Shown here: piece after piece, positions 15,496-24,376 of the stretch | Layout of the letters: every line of letters begins with the position of its first letter | Position numbering within the stretch: position 1 is the stretch's first letter | DNA from: JAHFOW01 sp964370795 | GTDB taxonomy: Bacteria > Planctomycetota > Brocadiia > Brocadiales > Brocadiaceae | Assembly (NCBI GenBank): GCA_964370795.1 | Contig: CAYJME010000010.1 | Span: forward strand, 1-32,408 | Direction of reading: 5' to 3' | DNA: 32,408 nt | Made by a program: the position numbers and the translations under genes | The notes under the pieces: model-generated | What the model saw: only the letters and a program-made list of their open reading frames with translations | The model's database searches: none | What the model was told of the DNA's origin: nothing

Positions 15496-16942
15496 TACAC
15501 AAAACGAACACGATATTATAATTGCCCATCCTTCGTATGAAGTAAGCCAGATATTTATGTCATTAGGCTTCCGGGAAACGGTGATACCGAATAATCAACC
15601 CTTAGACAAGAATTTTTATATCATTTCCAGCCAAAAAATATCAATACACAAAGAGCATGTAATCAAACACGAAGATAAGACCGTCATATTCCATGAACAA
15701 GACCGGTTGCTTTTACGGGTAAATGACCGATGGGATAAAAACAAGATTTTGGGTTTTATGACAAATCAAGAACCGCCAAAAGAACTCTATCGGGAAATTA
15801 AACATACACTCAAGAACTATATTGAATTTCAAAGAGAAGCTATTTACGGCATTATAACGGCGTGGATTATAGCCACGTACTTTCATCGGTGTTTTCATGC
15901 CTTCCCCTTCCTGTTTATTTATGGAAAGAAACAGAGCGGTAAGAGTAGATTCCTGGACTTACTGGAACGTTTGTCATTTAACGCCATAAAGGTAAAAGGT
16001 GTTTCCGTAGCATCCCTTGCAGACAGTATTGACGGGATACGCGGGACGTTTCTCAATGACCAAGCCGAAGAACTCAGCGACAAAAAGAATACCGGTATTT
16101 TAGGCATCTTAACTGATAGCTATACCATCGGCGGCGGTAAAAGAAGGATTGTAAACACCTCAAATAATGGCCGTAAGATTATGGAGTTTGAGACCTACGG
16201 GCCCAAGGCATTTGCAAGCATAAAGGAAATAGACAGCGATTTAAAGGACAGGTGTATTGAAATAACCATGCTCAGGGCTATTAAAGAATATCCATACCCT
16301 GATGCATACCTGACAATATGGGGAGATTTACGGGATAAATTGTATAAACTCCTTTTAACAAAGTGGCATGTAGTAAAAGACATCTATCAAGACACCGGAA
16401 AAGACGTATCCCACAGAGTAAAGGAACTCTGGAGACCCATTGAGACTATATTAAGGCTTGAAGATGTTCCCGGTGAGGAAATGCAAGAGATTAAAAACTT
16501 TTTCCTTGAGAGTATGCAAGAGACCCAAAACGAACTGTCTGAATACGAAATCTCACTCTTTGAGACGTTAAAAGACATCCTCAGGGGAAAAGAAAAGGAT
16601 ATATTGACGGTAACCGACATAGCGGAAAAGCTCAAACCGGATTATGCAACTATGGATGAGAAAGAGAAAAAGAGGTTTCAAATATGGATAGGCAAGACAG
16701 TAAAACAATTAAGTCTTTATGATAAGTCGGTCGGGAGAAAAGACGGCAAAAGGGCTTACGAATTCTGTTATAACCGAATTGACAACATATACCAGAGATA
16801 CAAGACCATCAATGATACCATGACCATTGACGACCATTGCCTTAATACCGCAATGGTAAGTCATAAGTCATTGTCAGATAAAGTCTCTGACCATGTGACC
16901 ATTGAAATAGATAGTTTGCCAGAAAAGGAAATTGAGATTTGA
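15482..16942 (+). CDS. Plasmid-type primase/helicase-like ATPase
   Basis: The 486-residue protein has a P-loop YGKKQSGKSRF (Walker A, 147-157), a Walker B-like segment GTFLNDQAEEL (188-198) and an arginine-rich sensor region DSDLKDRCIEITMLRA. This arrangement is seen in the ATPase domains of primase-helicase proteins of plasmids and phages (DUF3631/D5-like group). The first 115 residues show no primase catalytic motif that I can identify. A later helical part (about 370-450) may be a winged-helix DNA-binding end. It sits between the HTH gene and the TubC-N-like gene and overlaps both, consistent with one replication operon. Most likely it unwinds element DNA after nicking by Rep. The family is moderately certain; activity is inferred. 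Confidence 0.7.
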   Translation: METNNTQNEHDIIIAHPSYEVSQIFMSLGFRETVIPNNQPLDKNFYIISSQKISIHKEHVIKHEDKTVIFHEQDRLLLRVNDRWDKNKILGFMTNQEPPKELYREIKHTLKNYIEFQREAIYGIITAWIIATYFHRCFHAFPFLFIYGKKQSGKSRFLDLLERLSFNAIKVKGVSVASLADSIDGIRGTFLNDQAEELSDKKNTGILGILTDSYTIGGGKRRIVNTSNNGRKIMEFETYGPKAFASIKEIDSDLKDRCIEITMLRAIKEYPYPDAYLTIWGDLRDKLYKLLLTKWHVVKDIYQDTGKDVSHRVKELWRPIETILRLEDVPGEEMQEIKNFFLESMQETQNELSEYEISLFETLKDILRGKEKDILTVTDIAEKLKPDYATMDEKEKKRFQIWIGKTVKQLSLYDKSVGRKDGKRAYEFCYNRIDNIYQRYKTINDTMTIDDHCLNTAMVSHKSLSDKVSDHVTIEIDSLPEKEIEI

Positions 16943-17457
16943 GCAATATTCCAATACTTATCAATACCATACAAAACCTGGGATATAAGGTCTCTCTTGA
17001 AGGCGACAAAATTAAATTAATGTTTATAGGCAGGGACAATCCACCAAAAGAGGCCTCAACCATAATACATGAGATAAAAGAAAATAAGGCCATAGTCATA
17101 GAGTACATAAGAAATATTTACAGGATGGATGACATCTTTGAGAATGCGGTAAATGAAATATCTAAGGCATATATAGAAAACACCTTTAACTACACACAGA
17201 AAGTGTTTCCCAGGATGTATGAAAAAGCCATTGATATTGAAGACAAAATCAACCATTTATGGGATGAAGGAAAAGACCTCAAAACATTTCAGGGAGCGGT
17301 AAGGGAATGGCAAGAGATACAGATGAAATTTATCAAAGTGCTCAGTGCCAAAAAGAAAGTTGAAGCCGTTCATGATACGGTATATAATTCAACCAACGGG
17401 AAACCAGACCCAAGTCAAGGTCTCGGAAAGGAGGCAAAAGACAATGGGACTTTATAA
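16939..17457 (+). CDS. TubC-N-like small protein of the replication operon
   Basis: The 172-residue product begins at TTG 16939, overlapping the previous stop as TTGA, so it depends on translational coupling. Residues 1-60 (LINTIQNLGYKVSLEGDKIKL and an ending helix with NKAIVIEYIRN) resemble the TubC N-terminal docking-type fold, often found beside primases in mobile elements. The rest is helical and charged with no identifiable motif. It overlaps the integrase start by 14 bases. Its function is unknown; an accessory protein-protein contact in replication is a guess. Confidence 0.6.
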   Translation: MSNIPILINTIQNLGYKVSLEGDKIKLMFIGRDNPPKEASTIIHEIKENKAIVIEYIRNIYRMDDIFENAVNEISKAYIENTFNYTQKVFPRMYEKAIDIEDKINHLWDEGKDLKTFQGAVREWQEIQMKFIKVLSAKKKVEAVHDTVYNSTNGKPDPSQGLGKEAKDNGTL

Positions 17458-18514
17458 AAGAGGTTTGGTCTGGTGGATGCGGTTTACCTACAAGGACAAA
17501 CAGGTAAGAAAATCGACAGAAACAACAGATAAGAAGCTTGCAGAAAAGATTTACTGTAAGGTAATAAATCAGATAGCTGAAGGAAAATGGTTTGATATCG
17601 ACGAAGGAAACCAAAGAAATTTTAGGGAACTTGCAGAGAAATATGAAACTCAGGTGTTTCGGGAACTCAGGAGTTATCATAAGAACAGATGTTATTTAAA
17701 CCAGTTAAGGGATTTCTTTGGGAACTACAGGCTGAGCAACATTACCCCGGCATTGATAGACGATTTTAGACAAAAGAGAAAAGAGCAGGGGGTAACTTCA
17801 ACGACTATCAACATACAGTTGTCGATACTCAGAAGGATGTTTAATCTTGCCCAAAAGCGTTGGTTGTGGATAAAAGAAACACCCCTGATAGAGATGGAAC
17901 CCAATGCGGATAATAAGCGAACAAGGCATTTGTCCTTTGAAGAGTTTCACAGGCTTTTGGAATTCTGCGATGGATGGTTACGAGACATTGTCATTGTGGC
18001 TGCCTGGACAGGGTTAAGACGTGAAAACGTTGTCAAGTTAAGGAAGGCGCAAGTAAACCTTCTGCCAAAGGAAATCAGCGTGGATGGTACGGAAATAAAG
18101 AACGGTGAAAACTTAAGAATTCCGATTGCAGCCCCTGCGTATGAAGTGTTGGCAAGTCTCATAATCAATGACAAAACCAAGAGCCTGTATGTATTTCGGG
18201 ATGAAAAGGGTAAATCGTATAATTCAAAAAACGTGTACAGGGTGTTTAAAAAGAGCTTAAAACAAGCCGGGATAGAAGATTTCAGGTTTCATGATTTAAG
18301 ACATTGCTTTGCATCCTGGAATAGGCAAGCGGGGGTTGATATCTATACGCTTGCTGAGTTAATGGGACATAAGGACACAAAGATGACCATGCGTTACGCT
18401 CATATTACCCCGGCACATCTTACCAGGGCTATTGGGTTACTGGAAAAAAGTTATCATGAATCCAGCACAAAATTAGCACAATCAGACAAAGATGCTGTCC
18501 AGCAATCAGCGTAA
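17444..18514 (+). CDS. Tyrosine recombinase (phage-type integrase)
   Basis: The product has 356 residues from ATG 17444, preceded by AAAGGAGG at 17427-17434. The N-terminus (GLYKRGLVWWMRF) is the short Arm-DNA-binding strand domain. The core-binding helices follow (near 60-150), then the catalytic domain: arginine in AWTGLRREN (R192), HDLRHCFASW (box II His and Arg), MGHKDTKM (His) and the nucleophile Y318 in MRYAHI. All catalytic residues are present, so the enzyme looks active. An ORF open from 17345 overlaps the upstream gene and gives no better start. It lies 410 bp from a tRNA gene and faces its 3' end, the usual layout when an element is integrated at a tRNA. Confidence 0.93.
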   Translation: MGLYKRGLVWWMRFTYKDKQVRKSTETTDKKLAEKIYCKVINQIAEGKWFDIDEGNQRNFRELAEKYETQVFRELRSYHKNRCYLNQLRDFFGNYRLSNITPALIDDFRQKRKEQGVTSTTINIQLSILRRMFNLAQKRWLWIKETPLIEMEPNADNKRTRHLSFEEFHRLLEFCDGWLRDIVIVAAWTGLRRENVVKLRKAQVNLLPKEISVDGTEIKNGENLRIPIAAPAYEVLASLIINDKTKSLYVFRDEKGKSYNSKNVYRVFKKSLKQAGIEDFRFHDLRHCFASWNRQAGVDIYTLAELMGHKDTKMTMRYAHITPAHLTRAIGLLEKSYHESSTKLAQSDKDAVQQSA

Positions 18515-18554
18515 CTTTATATGCTGATGATGGTTGTAAACGTAAATTTAAAGT

Positions 18555-18600
18555 GCGGGTTCATATTGCAAACATGAACCCACTATTAGTTCGAACCCGC
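18555..18600. repeat. Competing hairpins downstream of the integrase
   Basis: GGGTTCAT (18557-18564) can pair with ATGAACCC (18574-18581), or GCGGGTTC (18555-18562) can pair with GAACCCGC (18593-18600). These are mutually exclusive stems, and a TTTTT run lies about ten bases on. It may end the integrase transcript or be part of a recombination site. The GGTTCGA-like core resembles a tRNA T-loop, but the match to the adjacent tRNA is too short to call an att site. Confidence 0.4.
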
Positions 18601-18658
18601 AAGGAATCTTTTTAAAGCATGTAAAGCAGATAATTTTGAAGGATTAACCAGCATGGAT

Positions 18659-18898
18659 TTATTTTGATTTTTTTCTCTTTAAGCTCACAGCGATTTTTTG
18701 TGGGGAAAAGATATTTTTTTCTTCAAATTTGCTTTTGTGGATTGCATCGAAAGTAACGCCAGGTACTTTGGCAACTTCAAATGCCTGAACGGTATCCCCA
18801 TACTGATATGGAGAGGCTAAAAATTGATGCGCAGATTTATCACAAGCAGGAACAACCGACACTAATGTGGTATTGCGGGAAAAAAATTGGGTTTGCAA
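18659..18898 (-). CDS. Short hypothetical frame or gene remnant beside the tRNA
   Basis: An open frame of 79 codons starts at TTG and ends with a basic tail (SLKRKKSK). Its residues look protein-like (GDTVQAFEVAKVPGVTFDA), but there is no ATG and no ribosome site with good spacing: AAAGGA is almost adjacent to the TTG. The same strand upstream is the tRNA. It may be the end of a truncated gene at the element-chromosome junction. I recognise no family. Confidence 0.3.
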   Translation of the reverse strand: MQTQFFSRNTTLVSVVPACDKSAHQFLASPYQYGDTVQAFEVAKVPGVTFDAIHKSKFEEKNIFSPQKIAVSLKRKKSK

Positions 18899-18920
18899 GT
18901 CCTTTACTATGGATATGTTA

Positions 18921-18996
18921 TGGTAGCGGTGGAGGGAGTCGAACCCCCGGCGCGCGGCTTATGAGTCCGCTGCTCTACCAACTGAGCTACACCGCC
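18921..18996 (-). tRNA. tRNA with CAU anticodon (Met type), CCA encoded
   Basis: The minus strand folds into a full cloverleaf: acceptor GGCGGTG, D-arm GCTC-AGTTGGTA-GAGC, anticodon loop CTCATAA, T-loop TTCGACT, discriminator A and encoded CCA. CAU can be elongator Met or lysidine-modified Ile; CTCATAA occurs in both. It is not an initiator type by its first pair, which is G1-U72 rather than mismatched C1-A72. Two irregularities are visible: A31 faces G39 at the foot of the anticodon stem, and G1-U72 is a wobble. Its 3' end faces the integrase gene. Type Met versus Ile is unresolved. Confidence 0.92.
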
Positions 18997-19035
18997 ACTT
19001 ATTTGGTGCATTGTCCAATTGAAAATGGGTTATAA

Positions 19036-19562
19036 TAATTACAATACCAGAATAACAATTCAGGCCAATATTTTCAAGAAAAATAATAAGGTTGTTTTTG
19101 TTGGATTTGTTGAATTTTAACTTGACAAGGATTCTTTATGGTGTTAAGTTATTAGTTAATTATCCTTCCTGATGTTTTTGGGTAATTCTAGGTTGTCCAG
19201 CCTAAAGCTAGCAGAGCTGTAAGCTAACCTTCCCGGTAGTGTTCGTTCTAAAATTTTCCAAGTGCATGAATAAGTAATATCAATGCCTCTATTCGTTAAG
19301 GTATTTTTAAGTTTTCCACGTTTAAGAAGAATAAATTACAGATAGATTTTACGGTATTTCTCCACGTTTTGTCTTGCCCAGTAATTGCCTGTCTGTCTTT
19401 AATACAAAATGTTCCTGATGAAACCAATTCATTTGACGATGCAAATTCTTTTAAAATAGATACGGAACACACGCTGTCCTATTACGGTATCAGGCCAGGT
19501 TTTTCCGTCGTACCCTTTTACTATTGAACCTGAAGATATATCAGTCATTATTATAAACGAGA
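19036..19562. other. Intergenic region upstream of polA, possible decayed short frame
   Basis: There is no confident gene between the tRNA and polA. A plus-strand frame is open from 19300 to a TGA at 19525-19527, with protein-like content (NVPDETNSFDDANSF) but no ATG; the only early start is TTG 19369, giving 52 residues. It may be a gene remnant or chance. The rest is AT-rich, with a candidate promoter listed separately. Confidence 0.35.
19122..19150 (+). promoter_or_regulatory. Candidate sigma-70 promoter upstream of polA
   Basis: TTGACA at 19122-19127 is a perfect -35 box. A 17-base spacer leads to TAAGTT (19145-19150), a moderate -10 box. It could drive the polA-coaE-rho transcript, leaving a leader of about 400 bases. 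Confidence 0.35.
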
Positions 19563-22229
19563 ATGTCAGAGCGATTTTTTATCATAGATGGGCATTCACA
19601 TTGTTACCAGGCTTTTTATGCTATTACAGCACGGCTGACGACGCCAGATGGGAAACCTGCAAATGCTGTGTATGGGTTTACACGAATGCTCCAGAAGTTG
19701 CTTCGGGAACAGCACCCGGAGTATATAATCGTTGTATTTGACACAAAATTGGCAACTCACCGACACACTACATACGGCGAGTATAAAGCAAACCGAAAAC
19801 CTACGCCTGATGAATTACAGGTACAGTTCCCTTTGATTTATAAGGTTGTCAGGGCATATCATATTCCCATTTTTGCGGCGAAAGGATATGAGGCCGATGA
19901 CGTAATTGGTACGGTGGTGAAAAGACTCTCTGGCGAAGGAGTTGAAGTTGTTATTGTGACTTCCGATAAAGATATGGAACAGTTATTAAGTCCACAGGTG
20001 AAAATTTATCATGCAAAAAAGGGCATCATGATTGACGATGCGGCCCTTTTTAAAGAAAAGGGCATTCGTCCGGATCAGGTTGTGGACGTCCTCTCTCTTT
20101 CAGGTGATTCTGTTGATAATGTACCCGGCGTACCGGGTATAGGCGGCAAGACGGCGCTGGAACTTATTCAAAAGTGGGGTTCGCTGGATGCCGTCCTTGC
20201 AAATGTAGACGTCATTTCCGGTAAAAAGAGACAGGAAAATTTACGTTTATATGCAGAGCAGGCAAAGCTTTCCCGCTCTCTTTTGAGGCTTTACGATAAT
20301 ATTCCTCTTCGTTTTGATATGAATGCATGTAAATTTAAACATGCGGAAACGATAGAGTTGAAAAAAGTGTTTAAGTCACTGGGGTTCAATAGCCTGCTTT
20401 CAGATATGGTTGCAACGGCTAAAACCGAGGAAACAAACTATCAGCTTATTGATACCGTTGAAAAATTTTGCACATTTCTTGATATATTAAAAAAACAGAA
20501 GTTGTTTGCGATTGATTTAGAAACTACCCATACGAAACCCCTCAAAGCGCTCATTGTCGGCATTTCGTTTTCCTGGCAGCCGAAGGAGGCGTATTATATT
20601 CCTCTCATGGCGCCCGAAGGCGCAAACCATCTGGATGCGCGTATCGTACTTCGTGAAATTCGTACGATTGTGGAAGATGAAAATATCAAGAAGGTCGGAC
20701 AGAATATTAAATACGACCTTCTGGTATTGAGAAATAATGGTATTTTGTTACGAGGGATTGTTTTTGACTCTATGATTGCCTCCTATCTCCTGAATCCGGT
20801 GAAGAGGAATCATAATCTCGATGATATCGCATTTGAATACTTGTCGTATAAAACGATTACTATAGCAGAGTTAATTGGGTCGGGAAAAGAGCAGATTACC
20901 ATGGATCGGGTGGCTGTGGATAAAGTCTGTCAATATGCGTGTCAGGATGCAGATATCGCATTCCGGTTGGCTGTTGCTTTAGAACCAAAACTCAGGGAAG
21001 AAGGTATCGTGTACCTATTCCGGCAGATAGAAATTCCTTTGATTTATGTCCTTGCAGAAATGGAGTGGAATGGGGTATGTCTTGATACCCCATTTTTACG
21101 GGAGATGTCTGATGTCTTGACAACTCAACTAGAGAAACTCGAGAAGGAAGTTTATGATGCTGCCGGGGGTGAGTTTAATATTAGTTCGCCTAAGCAATTG
21201 GGTGAGATTCTCTTTAAGAAACTTGCTTTGCCACAATTGCGGAGGACCAAGACAGGTTTTTCGACAGATGCAAATGTGCTTGCAGCCCTCGCATGGCAAC
21301 ATACACTGCCAAAGCTGGCGCTGGAATACCGGCAGCTTACAAAATTGAAAAATACCTATGTTGATGCCCTGCCAGATATGGTACACCCGGATACCGGGCG
21401 GGTGCATACTTCTTTTAACCAGACAGTGACTGCTACAGGACGGCTCAGCAGCAGTGACCCGAATTTACAGAATATTCCGATACGAACCGAAATTGGCAGG
21501 CAGATACGACGCGCCTTTATTCCATCCTCTGATTCTGCGGTGATTTTGTCTGCCGACTATTCACAGATAGAATTACGAATACTCGCGCATTTTTCCGGAG
21601 ATACAGCCCTGGTAACGGCATTTCAACAGGATAAAGATATTCATTCAGCCGTGGCGTCTGAAATTTATCGCGTTCCGATGGAACAGGTCACGTATGAAAT
21701 GAGGAGAAATGCGAAGGCGGTAAATTTCGGCATTATTTACGGGCTGAGCGAATTTGGACTTTCCAGGGATACAGGACTTACCCTGGAAGATGCCCGTGAA
21801 TTCATTAATGCTTACTTTGGTTTGTATCAGGGTGTAAAAAGGTTTAGAGATAAGGTTATTGAAGATGCGGGGACGCGTGGATACGTGCAAACGCTTTTCG
21901 CCAGGAAGCGGTATGTTTCCGGTCTCCGTTCGGAGAATAAAAAAAACAGAAATCTTGCAGAGCGGATTGCTGTTAATACAATCATCCAGGGTTCTGCGGC
22001 TGATTTAATAAAAGTTGCTATGAATAATATCCATGCAGAATTGCAGAGTGGCCGTTATGAGGCAAAGTTGCTGCTCCAGATACACGATGAACTCCTTTTT
22101 GAGGTGAAGGAAAACGCCCTGGCCTTAACGCAATCCATGATACAGGAAAAAATGAGCAACGCAGTAACGTTAAACGTACCGGTCAAGGTCAATATGAAGA
22201 TCGGAAAGAACTGGATGGATGCAGAGTGA
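19563..22229 (+). CDS. polA: DNA polymerase I
   Basis: The 888-residue protein has all three domains of bacterial Pol I. Residues 1-290 are the 5' nuclease (IDGHSHCYQAFYA, EADDVIGT, TSDKDMEQLL and the GVPGIGGKTALEL helix-hairpin-helix). Residues about 300-480 form a 3'-5' exonuclease with the metal-binding motifs kept: DLETT (Exo I), NIKYD (Exo II) and YACQDAD (Exo III), so proofreading should be active. The polymerase part has motif A SADYSQIELR (D665), motif B RRNAKAVNFGIIYG and motif C QIHDELLFEV (H841-D842-E843). It fills gaps after Okazaki fragment processing and in excision repair. The length is usual for the family. Its stop overlaps the coaE start as GTGA, so the two are coupled. No strong ribosome site precedes the ATG. 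Confidence 0.98.
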   Translation: MSERFFIIDGHSHCYQAFYAITARLTTPDGKPANAVYGFTRMLQKLLREQHPEYIIVVFDTKLATHRHTTYGEYKANRKPTPDELQVQFPLIYKVVRAYHIPIFAAKGYEADDVIGTVVKRLSGEGVEVVIVTSDKDMEQLLSPQVKIYHAKKGIMIDDAALFKEKGIRPDQVVDVLSLSGDSVDNVPGVPGIGGKTALELIQKWGSLDAVLANVDVISGKKRQENLRLYAEQAKLSRSLLRLYDNIPLRFDMNACKFKHAETIELKKVFKSLGFNSLLSDMVATAKTEETNYQLIDTVEKFCTFLDILKKQKLFAIDLETTHTKPLKALIVGISFSWQPKEAYYIPLMAPEGANHLDARIVLREIRTIVEDENIKKVGQNIKYDLLVLRNNGILLRGIVFDSMIASYLLNPVKRNHNLDDIAFEYLSYKTITIAELIGSGKEQITMDRVAVDKVCQYACQDADIAFRLAVALEPKLREEGIVYLFRQIEIPLIYVLAEMEWNGVCLDTPFLREMSDVLTTQLEKLEKEVYDAAGGEFNISSPKQLGEILFKKLALPQLRRTKTGFSTDANVLAALAWQHTLPKLALEYRQLTKLKNTYVDALPDMVHPDTGRVHTSFNQTVTATGRLSSSDPNLQNIPIRTEIGRQIRRAFIPSSDSAVILSADYSQIELRILAHFSGDTALVTAFQQDKDIHSAVASEIYRVPMEQVTYEMRRNAKAVNFGIIYGLSEFGLSRDTGLTLEDAREFINAYFGLYQGVKRFRDKVIEDAGTRGYVQTLFARKRYVSGLRSENKKNRNLAERIAVNTIIQGSAADLIKVAMNNIHAELQSGRYEAKLLLQIHDELLFEVKENALALTQSMIQEKMSNAVTLNVPVKVNMKIGKNWMDAE

Positions 22230-22843
22230 ATTTTAAACCACAAATTATAGGCATTACCGGAGGCATATCAAGCGGGAAGAGTACTGTCGGGCGTATGCTT
22301 GCCTCGCTGGGGGCAGAGTATATCGATGCGGATGAGATGTGCCACAAGTTGTTTTTGAAACCTGAATTAAAAGACAAAATTACAACGCGGTTTGGGAATT
22401 CAGTCCTTGATACTTTCGGCAAGATCGACCGTATTCGGCTTGCGGAAATTGTATTTCAGGATAAGGCATGTCTGGATGACCTGTGTAATATCCTCCATCC
22501 TATTGTTATTGCTCAGATAAAAGTAAAAATTGACGAAATTGAACAACGAGGACGGAAAAGGGCGATTATTATTGATGCGGCGTTGCTAGAGGAATCTGAG
22601 TTGTCCATGATATGCGATTTTGTTGTTTTTGTAAATACGAGTAAAGAACATAGAATAGAACGGTGTCGGGTAAGCCGGCGCTGGGCAGATGGGGAATTAG
22701 AAAAACGGGAGCGCTTTCAAATGGTTCTCGATGACAAGAAGAAAAAGGCCGATTACGTCATTGATAATAATTTTACCAGTGATAATACCTTTCGGCAGGT
22801 AAAAGAATTTTGGAAACTTTATATTGAGGAGTATAAATCTTAA
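22226..22843 (+). CDS. coaE: Dephospho-CoA kinase
   Basis: The 205-residue enzyme performs the last step of coenzyme A synthesis, ATP-dependent 3'-phosphorylation of dephospho-CoA. It has the family P-loop GITGGISSGKST at the N-terminus, followed by a YIDADEMCHKLF segment (DAD substrate motif) and an RLAEIVF / LHPIV region typical of CoaE. A VVFVNTSKEHRIERC lid region follows. The start is GTG at 22226, overlapping the polA stop. The rho gene begins 18 bases later with its own AGGAGG site, so polA, coaE and rho look like one operon. Confidence 0.96.
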   Translation: MNFKPQIIGITGGISSGKSTVGRMLASLGAEYIDADEMCHKLFLKPELKDKITTRFGNSVLDTFGKIDRIRLAEIVFQDKACLDDLCNILHPIVIAQIKVKIDEIEQRGRKRAIIIDAALLEESELSMICDFVVFVNTSKEHRIERCRVSRRWADGELEKRERFQMVLDDKKKKADYVIDNNFTSDNTFRQVKEFWKLYIEEYKS

Positions 22844-22861
22844 GGATTTAAGGAGGATTAT

Positions 22862-24211
22862 ATGGCAGTATCAAATGGTAAAAAAGAAGCGATAGTAAAA
22901 GAACCGGTAATTATGGATCAGGAAACAAATGAGAAATACGAAGAAATTAAACGCGGTGAAATGCACATTACCGAGTTGCAGAAGATGACTATTAAGGAAT
23001 TGCAGGATACTGCAAAAAAGGAAGGAATAAAGGAATATACAGGACTCAAGAAACAAGACCTGATTTTTAAAATCCTTAAAGAGCGAGTGAACCAGAACGG
23101 TCTTATGTATGGGGAAGGCGTTGCAGAAGTACTTCCTGAAGGTTTTGGATTTCTCCGTTCTCCGGATTATAACTATCTCCCATGTCCCGATGACATCTAC
23201 ATCTCTCCCTCTCAAATCCGCAGATTTAATATAAGAACAGGGGCAGTTGTTTCCGGCCAGATCAGGCCACCAAAGGATAATGAGCGGTATTTTGCCTTAT
23301 TAAGGGTGGAGGCTATTAATTTTGAGAATCCCGAGATTATGGGAGAAAAGATTATCTTCGACGATCTGACTCCTTTACATCCTTCTGAAAGGCTCTTCCT
23401 GGAAAAAGACGCAACAGAGCTTGAAACAAGGATCATGGATTTAGTAACACCCATAGGAAAGGGGCAAAGAGGACTCATTGTTGCCCCGCCGCGTACGGGA
23501 AAAACGGTACTACTCCAGAAGATTGCAAACAGCATTACGAAGAACCATCCAGAGGTGTATTTGATTATCCTCTTAATTGATGAAAGGCCAGAAGAAGTAA
23601 CTGATATGGACCGTTCGGTTGATGCTGAAGTCATCGGTTCAACTTTTGATGAGCCTGCAAGCCGTCATATCCAGATTGCAGAAATGGTAATTGAGAAGGC
23701 AAAGAGGATGGTTGAGTACGGTAGGGATGTTGTAGTGCTCCTTGATTCCATCACCAGGCTTGCGCGTGCGTATAATACGGAGGTTCCCCACAGTGGTAAA
23801 ATCCTTTCCGGTGGTGTGGATGCCAGTGCACTGCAAAAACCAAAGAGGTTTTTTGGGGCAGCGAGGAATATTGAAGAGGGCGGGAGTCTTACAATTATTG
23901 CCACGGCATTGGTTGATACGGGAAGCAGGATGGATGAGGTGATTTTTGAAGAATTTAAAGGTACCGGCAATATGGAACTGCATCTTGACAGGAAACTGGC
24001 GGATCGCCGATTATTTCCTGCCATTGACATTACCCGTTCTGGCACCCGAAAGGAAGAGTTGGTCGTGAATCATGAGGAGTTGAAACGGATGTGGGTTCTG
24101 AGGAAGGTGCTGAACGAAATGAATCCTACAGAAGCTATGGAATTACTTAAAAACAGACTGGCTAAAACAAAGACGAATGCTGAATTTCTCATGACGATGA
24201 ATATTACCTAA
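22862..24211 (+). CDS. rho: Transcription termination factor Rho
   Basis: The 449-residue protein is a hexameric RNA-dependent ATPase that ends transcription. After a charged ~30-residue extension come the Rho N-domain helices (ELQKMTIKELQDTAKKEG), the cold-shock-like RNA-binding fold (EGFGFLRS RNP motif), Walker A APPRTGKT (G213-K214-T215), Walker B VVVLLDSITRLARAYN, the Q-loop region SGKILSGGVD and the R-loop around EFKGTGNMEL. All conserved elements are present and the length is normal. AGGAGG lies eight to ten bases before the ATG. It is the last gene of the polA-coaE-rho group; the next gene to the right is convergent. Confidence 0.98.
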   Translation: MAVSNGKKEAIVKEPVIMDQETNEKYEEIKRGEMHITELQKMTIKELQDTAKKEGIKEYTGLKKQDLIFKILKERVNQNGLMYGEGVAEVLPEGFGFLRSPDYNYLPCPDDIYISPSQIRRFNIRTGAVVSGQIRPPKDNERYFALLRVEAINFENPEIMGEKIIFDDLTPLHPSERLFLEKDATELETRIMDLVTPIGKGQRGLIVAPPRTGKTVLLQKIANSITKNHPEVYLIILLIDERPEEVTDMDRSVDAEVIGSTFDEPASRHIQIAEMVIEKAKRMVEYGRDVVVLLDSITRLARAYNTEVPHSGKILSGGVDASALQKPKRFFGAARNIEEGGSLTIIATALVDTGSRMDEVIFEEFKGTGNMELHLDRKLADRRLFPAIDITRSGTRKEELVVNHEELKRMWVLRKVLNEMNPTEAMELLKNRLAKTKTNAEFLMTMNIT

Positions 24212-24376
24212 AAACTGTTCACGAGAATTCAAAGATAATACCGCCTTGGATTAGTAAGTAGCAAGCGAGACAGGTAGTAAAGCGTTTTCCTGTATAGGAA
24301 GTGCACAGGGAAGTTTGCCTTAATTAAATCTGAAAGATGCGCCGTGTTTACAGACAAAACCTCGAAAGGTTTATCT

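Larger units (their letters stand above)
12601..18920 (+). mobile_element. Plasmid-like integrated element at a tRNA (left limit uncertain)
   Basis: A coherent plus-strand module of hypothetical protein, origin-like repeats, Rep_trans, HTH excisionase, primase-like ATPase, TubC-N-like protein and integrase ends next to a tRNA 3' end. No conjugation gene, relaxase or type IV secretion gene is present, so it would be an integrative rather than conjugative element. I could not find a duplicated tRNA end to mark the left side; the PIN pair, MITE and repeat copies could be inside or outside. Bounds are approximate. Confidence 0.65.

Noticed and set aside
14274..16840. Shared MTIDDHC heptapeptide in Rep (from 14274) and in the tail of the primase-like protein (from 16820)
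   Set aside because: The surrounding sequence is unrelated and the codons differ; probably chance or a minor common ancestry that cannot be tested here.
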